Of a DNA stretch of 8,187 nt, positions 1 to 6,200 are shown one piece after another. Position 1 is the first letter of the stretch. The number at the start of each line of letters is the position of its first letter. Both the position numbers and the translations under genes were made by a program. The notes beneath the pieces were generated by a model that was not told the DNA's origin, searched no databases, and saw only the letters and a list, made by a program, of their open reading frames with translations. This DNA is from Ekhidna sp. (GTDB taxonomy: Bacteria; Bacteroidota; Bacteroidia; Cytophagales; Cyclobacteriaceae): NCBI GenBank assembly GCA_013214445.1, contig JABSPG010000164.1, forward strand, positions 1 through 8,187, read 5' to 3'.

Positions 1-72
1 GTGAATGAACTCACCGCTAAGCGATTGACGCTGCAAGTAGTTGAATCACAGGTTCGATATGAAGTCGACTGA
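1..72 (+). CDS. C-terminal end of an upstream gene, product unknown (partial)
   Basis: Frame 1 is open from the first base to TGA at 70-72 and encodes 23 residues, VNELTAKRLTLQVVESQVRY followed by EVD. The peptide is charged and amphipathic with no low-complexity bias, as expected for the tail of a soluble protein. The other two forward frames stop within the first few codons. The GTG at base 1 could in principle be a start, but a 23-residue gene is less likely than a gene cut by the window edge. The fragment is too short to assign to a family, and 23 open codons can occur by chance. It lies 139 bases upstream of the giant gene on the same strand, so the two could be co-transcribed unless the inverted repeat just downstream ends transcription. 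Confidence 0.4.
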   Translation: MNELTAKRLTLQVVESQVRYEVD

Positions 73-82
73 TGTCAGATAT

Positions 83-115
83 CTAAACGATTTTTTTATC
101 ATTTACATCGTTTAG
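83..115. repeat. Perfect 9-bp inverted repeat in the intergenic spacer
   Basis: CTAAACGAT at 83-91 is matched by its exact reverse complement ATCGTTTAG at 107-115, around a 15-base T-rich loop. It begins 10 bases after the stop codon of the upstream fragment and ends 96 bases before the ATG of the giant gene. The position suits a transcript-end hairpin for the upstream gene or an operator for the downstream one. It is not a classical intrinsic terminator, because the T run lies in the loop rather than after the stem and the stem is AT-rich. Its role is therefore open. Confidence 0.4.
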
Positions 116-190
116 CACCGCTATTTATCGAATACTTCTGGCGCTTGCGTCATTCTTATGTACTTTCGAACGATTTACTCCAATTGTTTG

Positions 191-238
191 TACTAACCGC
201 ATTTATTTGGCATGAAGAATTTTTTACTAACCGCATTT
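191..238 (+). repeat. 14-base direct repeat straddling the start codon
   Basis: TACTAACCGCATTT occurs at 191-204 and again at 225-238, a period of 34 bases. The first copy is in the untranslated leader. The second lies inside the signal-peptide codons and encodes part of the L-L-T-A-F stretch. The flanks are also similarly T-rich. The first copy supplies the in-frame TAA (194-196) that closes the giant gene's frame upstream. This looks like a small local duplication; a regulatory role is possible but unsupported. Confidence 0.6.
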
Positions 239-271
239 TGTCTACTAGCTACTTATTTTATTTCTTTTTCA
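212..271 (+). other. Signal peptide of the giant protein
   Basis: Residues 1-20 have the classical layout: M-K-N at the N terminus, a hydrophobic core (FLLTAFCLLATYFI), then S-F-S before Q21. Cleavage is most likely after S20, with Ser at -3 and -1, giving a mature protein starting Q-T-G-P-G-G. The only Cys is C10 inside the core and is not followed by a mature lipoprotein start, so a Sec signal peptidase I substrate is more likely than a lipoprotein. Confidence 0.85.
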
Positions 272-3200
272 CAAACCGGACCTGGAGGTCAAGGTAAAAA
301 CGATGGATCGTCTACTTTGGAACTCTGGCTTAAATCCGATGCAGGAGTTCTAAACTCGACTGGACTTGCTGCAAGCGATGGGGAAAATATTGCAACTTGG
401 GAAGACCAAAGTGGCAATGGCAGAGATGCGACTCAAGGAAACGATGCGAACCGACCGGTTTTTGATTCTATTAGCGTAGCTATGAATGGTTTTCCAACAC
501 TCAGTTTCGAAGCTAATGACAACAATCGGCTAGATTTTTCATTAACAGCAATTCCAGATGGGTGGTCGGTTTATCTGATTTTTAGAGCGTCAGAGCTTGA
601 ATTTCAGCAAGGATTTTTTCTTGGAGATAATATTTCCGAAGAGAAATTTGGTCTGTGGGATAGAACAGGAGATTCCGATCTACGTTATTTTATTCGTCCA
701 TTTCCGGCTCCTGGCGTCCCTGTGGGAAGTTTTGATGATAATGTTTTGCATCTTTCTGGAACTAATACAACAATATTTTATCTAGAAAGAGTAGATGGTA
801 CTGATGATTACCAGTTAGCCATTAATGGTACGGTCAACTCACTACCGTCTTTAACTGCAACCACTGGAGATCTAAATCTTGCACGAATTGGTGGGAATGC
901 TTCCGCTGGTCAATATTGGGACGGTGATATCTCTGAAGTAATTGTCTTTAGTGATCAATTAAATGATGCACAGCGCATAATACTTGATAATTATTTAGCC
1001 TCAAAATATGGTATAACCATAGAAAATGATTTGTATGCGTTCCAGTCCAACTATGGATTAGACGTAGCTGGAGTAGGTAATTCTGGAGGTGATTTAATTA
1101 CTTCAGCAGTTTCATCCAATATCCTTGGATTAGCGATTGATGGCGCTAACCTTGATGATGGTGACTTTGTGACCTTTGGTCACAATGGAGGGGCTATTGA
1201 CAGTTGGTTGGCAACTGAGCAACCGCTAGCAGATACCAACTTTCTCAGATTGGAAAGGGAGTGGGTTTTTGATACAACTGGCTCACCAGGAGTTGCCAAC
1301 ATATCCATAGATACAACACTGCTTCCAGCGAAGACGGCAGACTTTGAGTTTTATTATTTGTGGTTAGATGCGGATGGAGATTTTACCTCAGGGGCAACTC
1401 CATACTTGCTGTCAGCTGTTGCAGATTCTTCAATCTACCAAGCGACTGGCATAACACTAAGTGATGGGTTATACGCTAGCATTTCTTTGCATCGATCGGT
1501 GATAAACTTTGCACCGACAGCATTTAATGGTTTCGAAACGGATGGAGCAACAACAGCTGATTTTAATGTGGAAATTCCCTATGCAGTTTATCGCGATGTG
1601 GCAATTGATTATGAATTATCCATGTCAGGTACATACAATGACAATAACCCAGCAATTACAACCCCTGCCACGGTAACCATTACAGCAGGAAATACCACAG
1701 AGACCATCAGTATTTCCATGAATGGTGACACGGATGACGAATCGGATGAAACCATCATCCTAGATTTGGATGGCACTACGGGAGTTCTTGCAGTTGCTGG
1801 TGCCGATTCAGTCGGTACGTATACGATCAATGACGATGATGGAGGCGATCCCACCATTCAGTTTGATGCGCCTTTCAGCTACAGCTTTAAAAAGACAATT
1901 ACGATTGATCCTACAATGGTATCTGGATCCTCCGACTTGGCGAATTTCCCAGTTTTAATCAACTTGACTGATGCTGATCTAGCTACAACTGGAAATGGTG
2001 GAAATGTGACAAATGCTGACGGCTATGACATACGATTTACATATCAAAACTCAGTTGCCTGGCTATCGCATGATATTGAGTTTTATAATGAAGTGAACGG
2101 TACATACACGGCTTGGGTAAACCTACCGGTATTATCAGCTACAGACAATACTGTCATTGAGATGTACTATGGAAACGCTGGTGTTACATCTGATCCATCC
2201 ACAACCGCTGTTTGGGATGAATATTACGGAGTATATCCTCTGAATGACTTAAATGATGCCTCCGTTAATGGATACAATGGGTCAGCGATTGGTTCTGGAG
2301 ATGGACCTGACGATGTTGCAGGTATAGCGGGTAGAGCTAGGGAATTCAGTCAAGCAGATGATGATGTAATTGAATTGACAGGGTTTCCAGATCTTGGATA
2401 TGAGGCTGGCGGCACGGATCTTGAGTTCACGATTTCGGCATGGGTCAATATCTCTCCATCATTTACAGGAACAGGTCGAATTTTTAGTGATGATGAGAAT
2501 AACACTCAAGGTTTTGCAATCTCTTTAGGGGATGGAGCTGCTGGAAATGTCAGATCTTACACACGAGGATTTGCCGATGCGGGAATCATTGATGGGACTG
2601 AAAATTTACCATCTAATGATTGGCAGCAAGTAGTACTTGTAGTAGATCGTGTCAATCAGGATCGTATCATTTATCTGAATGGGGCATCAAGCAATTCAGA
2701 TGTCTCTGATGCAGGTACATGGGGAAGAGACTTAGGTAATGCAGCTATTGGAGGAGAGGCCCTAGGAGGAGAATTAAACACATTTGGGGGGATTATTGAT
2801 CATGTAACAATTACAAATGGAATCCGAAGTGCTGAGTGGATAGCAACAGAATTTAATATGATCGACCAAACAGTCAACTATTATACGATTGGAACTGAGG
2901 AGGCTCTATCAGGTTTTGATATTGCTGAAGCAACAGACACGCTAGCTCTTACGGTAGCTCTTTCTGCTACTTCGGGTACGGATGTTACTGTCAATTATTC
3001 AATCATAGGAGGGACTGCCCAAGAAATTGATGATTATGTTCCGCTTTCTGGTACTGCAACGGTTGCTGCAGGTCAATTGAGTACTTCATTTACGCTGGAT
3101 TTAAATAACGATGTTGTAGATGAAGGGAATGAGACAATTGTTTTGTCACTCTCCTCCCCAAGTTCAAATGCCAACCTTGGTGCAAATAATGAACTTACAA

Positions 3201-6200
3201 TTACTTTGATTGATGATGATGATCAGCCTGTTATATCATTTACTGACACATTAATCTCTGTCAACGAAGGATCTGCCTCCAATTTACTTGCATTGAATCT
3301 GAATGGAGCATCGGGTACAGACGTTACGGTAGATTATACGGTTTCAGATGGTACTGCAAATGCTGGAAGTGATTTTGTTTTGGTAAATGGATCTGCAACT
3401 ATTTCTGCAGGGAGTACAACCGGCGAAATTTCATTTAACATAATTGATGATGCAGACATTGAAAGCCCGGAAAATTTCTCGATCAAGCTAAGTAATCCAA
3501 GTAATGCGACACTAAATGTAGATTACGACTCTGCTGGTGTGATAATAAATGATAACGACAACTTTGGTATCGACGGTCCCGGAGGTGTAGGTGATGCCGA
3601 TGGTAGCGGAACGCTTGTCATGTGGAGTATTGCTGACTCAGTTCAGACCTCTGGCAGTGATGTGACTACCTGGCCTAACGAGGTGGGTATTCCTGAACTT
3701 GATCTAGCGCCCTTCGGCACAGCTCCCACAAAAGTTGATAATGCGCGAAATGGTCATGCCGAAATAAGTTTTGCTACTGGGGTAAATGATGCTGTTAGAA
3801 CGAGTGAATTGAGCGCTTCATACTTTCCTTACAATGAAGCAACTACATTCACGATAACTCGCCATGACAACAGAAGTCTTCGTGCCTCTACTTATGCAAC
3901 TGATACCAATACATCCGGAGGTATTGGGACCAATAGATTTTCTACTCATTTGCCTTGGAACGGAATCTGGTATTTTGATTTAGGTCAGTGTTGTACATCA
4001 TCTAGGATTCAAGGAACATATGATCTGGACTGGGAAGGAGAATATGGCATTTTTGCATTTCGATCAGGTGAAGATGAAGGAAAAGAGGTTTGGCGAAATA
4101 ATCTTAGTATCGCGACAAGGGCAGGGACAGATAATTTCACAAACCACAATAATTATCGGTTTTATTTGGGACACAGCACGAATGATGATTTTAGCGGGGA
4201 TATTCTTGAGTTCATCATGTTCACTAATCCGCTCAATAACGCTCAGGTCAATATTGTTAATAACTACCTGGCGGCTAAGTACGACTTAGCTATCGAGAAT
4301 GATCTGTTTGCGTTCAGCACAACCCACAGTTTTGATGTCGTGGGTATTGGATATGAAGATGCAGATAATTTTCACGTTGCGGCAAAGGCAAATGTGATTA
4401 CTTTGTCGAATGCGAGCGACTTAGGTTCAGGTGATTATGTTTTTTCGGGCCACAATAATGAATTAAAAGATTCGTGGACCACCACTGAAATTCCAACCGG
4501 ATTTGATAGCCTAAGAAGAGTGCAGAGAGAGTGGAGGTTTGATGTTACAGGTTCACCAGGAACAATTTCTATTGCCATCGACACATCAAGGCTTCCCGCA
4601 AAGCCGGCAGGTTATGCAGATTATATTTTGATGGTGGATAGCGATGGTGATTTTTCAAGCGATGCAACTATCTATAGTACCTCCTTGGTAGGAGGTGAAT
4701 TTGTTGCCAATGATGTTGAGGTTTCGCAAGGCGATTATATGTCTGTTGGTATACTAATTAGAAAAATCGATTTCGCAAATACGTCAATAAACACCCCTGA
4801 AACGGCTTCAAACAGCATTGTAGTTTCAATAAATCAGTCTTACGTAGAAGATCTTGATATTGATTACTTCATTAAAGGTAGTAGTACTGCTGAGCAAGGT
4901 AGTGATTACTCGCTAGCCACTTCCGGTACCATTACAATCGCAGCTGGATCGACTTCAGCATCTCTGAATCCAAATGTGATCGACGAATCTGAAATCGAAA
5001 GTGATGAAACCATTGTTTTTGCTTTAAGAAATGCTCCGAACGGAACCTTCTTAGGTATTGATTCGGTCTTTACCTACACAATAACTGACGATGATAATTT
5101 CCGGGATATTGATTTTAGATCCCCATGTGATTATTCCTACTCTAAAACGATCACCATCGACAATGCACTAGTTGATGATTCAGATGGGGCCAATCTGTCC
5201 AATTTCCCTTTGTTTGTTTCAATGGTTGATCCAAATCTTGCAACCGCTGGTAATGGAGGTAATGTTATCAGTTCTTCAGGGTATGATATTGCGTTCACTT
5301 ACAAAGATTCGCTGGTGTGGTTAGACCATGAAATTGAATCCTACGACGCTACAACAGGAACATACAATGCATGGGTAAGGGTGCCGGTTCTTGATTTTGA
5401 CGATGATACGGAGCTAACCATACATTACGGAAATGCCAACATTACTAGCAACCCGTCAGTGACCAGTGTTTGGTCAGAGTACATTGGGGTTTGGCATTTT
5501 GAGGGAGATGTCGCGGATGCATCACCGAATTCACATAACGGGACAAATAATGGGACCATTTCTGTTTTAGGCCAGCTCGGCAATGGTAGAGAGTTTGACG
5601 CAGATGGAAACGATTTCATTGAGTTGGCCACTTTCCCCGATTTAAGTGATGACTTTACCATTACAGCATTCGTAAATCCTTCCTCGAATGAGAGAGGCCA
5701 GCGAATTTTCATTGATGATGATAATAATTCTCAGGGATATGCACTTTCTCTATTTGATGGAAATAATGTGGGAAGAGTGCGATTCTTTAGTAGAGGTGCA
5801 GGGAACGTAGTTGTGGATTTTAATGGATCAGGAATAAGTCAGTCTTCAGGATGGCACTATGTGGCCGGAGTTGTTGATGTCGAAGCATCAGGAGGAGCTG
5901 GTAGTAGAAGTATTTATGTTGATGGTGCGCTTGGGACTACTGGGGCCAATAATAATGGCGGCTGGGGATCAGATGCTGGTAGTACTGCCATTGGGGGCGA
6001 AACCCTTTCGGGAGAGGTGAATAATCGGTTTGAAGGACAAATGGATGAGGTTCGAGTATATAACGGATTACTATCTGCTTCGCGGATAGCTACTGAGTAT
6101 GCAAACTACAATGATCCATCTACTTTCTACACCGTCAGTGCGCAAGACACTACCCAAGGTTGCTTTGTTGCAGAAAATCAGTCCGGAAATGTTGAAGTTA

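Noticed and set aside
111..140. Possible Bacteroidota promoter: TTTA at 111-114 and TACTTCTG at 133-140
   Set aside because: The match to the TTTG / TAnnTTTG consensus is imperfect in both boxes, and other equally weak matches exist nearby (TACTTTCG at 161-168). In a 139-base AT-rich spacer this is not distinguishable from chance.
1609..1857. Minus-strand open frame of 82 codons opposite the first Calx-beta domain
   Set aside because: Its Val/Ser/Pro-rich peptide is the expected antisense reading of a Thr/Asp/Asn-rich beta domain. No independent start signal is visible.
3212..3223. Four tandem GAT codons and similar short GAT runs at Calx-beta ends
   Set aside because: They encode the acidic closing motif of the Calx-beta domains. 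They are too short to call a microsatellite, and the frame is intact on both sides.
4020..4289. + strand open frame of 89 codons in a second frame
   Set aside because: It overlaps the unit 2 ConA-like domain out of frame. The main frame through the same bases encodes the conserved FYLG and NYLAAKYDL motifs and has no frameshift.
5425..5712. Minus-strand open frame of 95 codons
   Set aside because: It is antisense to DUF2341/LamG of unit 2 and has no family resemblance. The frame is open only because of the codon composition of the real gene.
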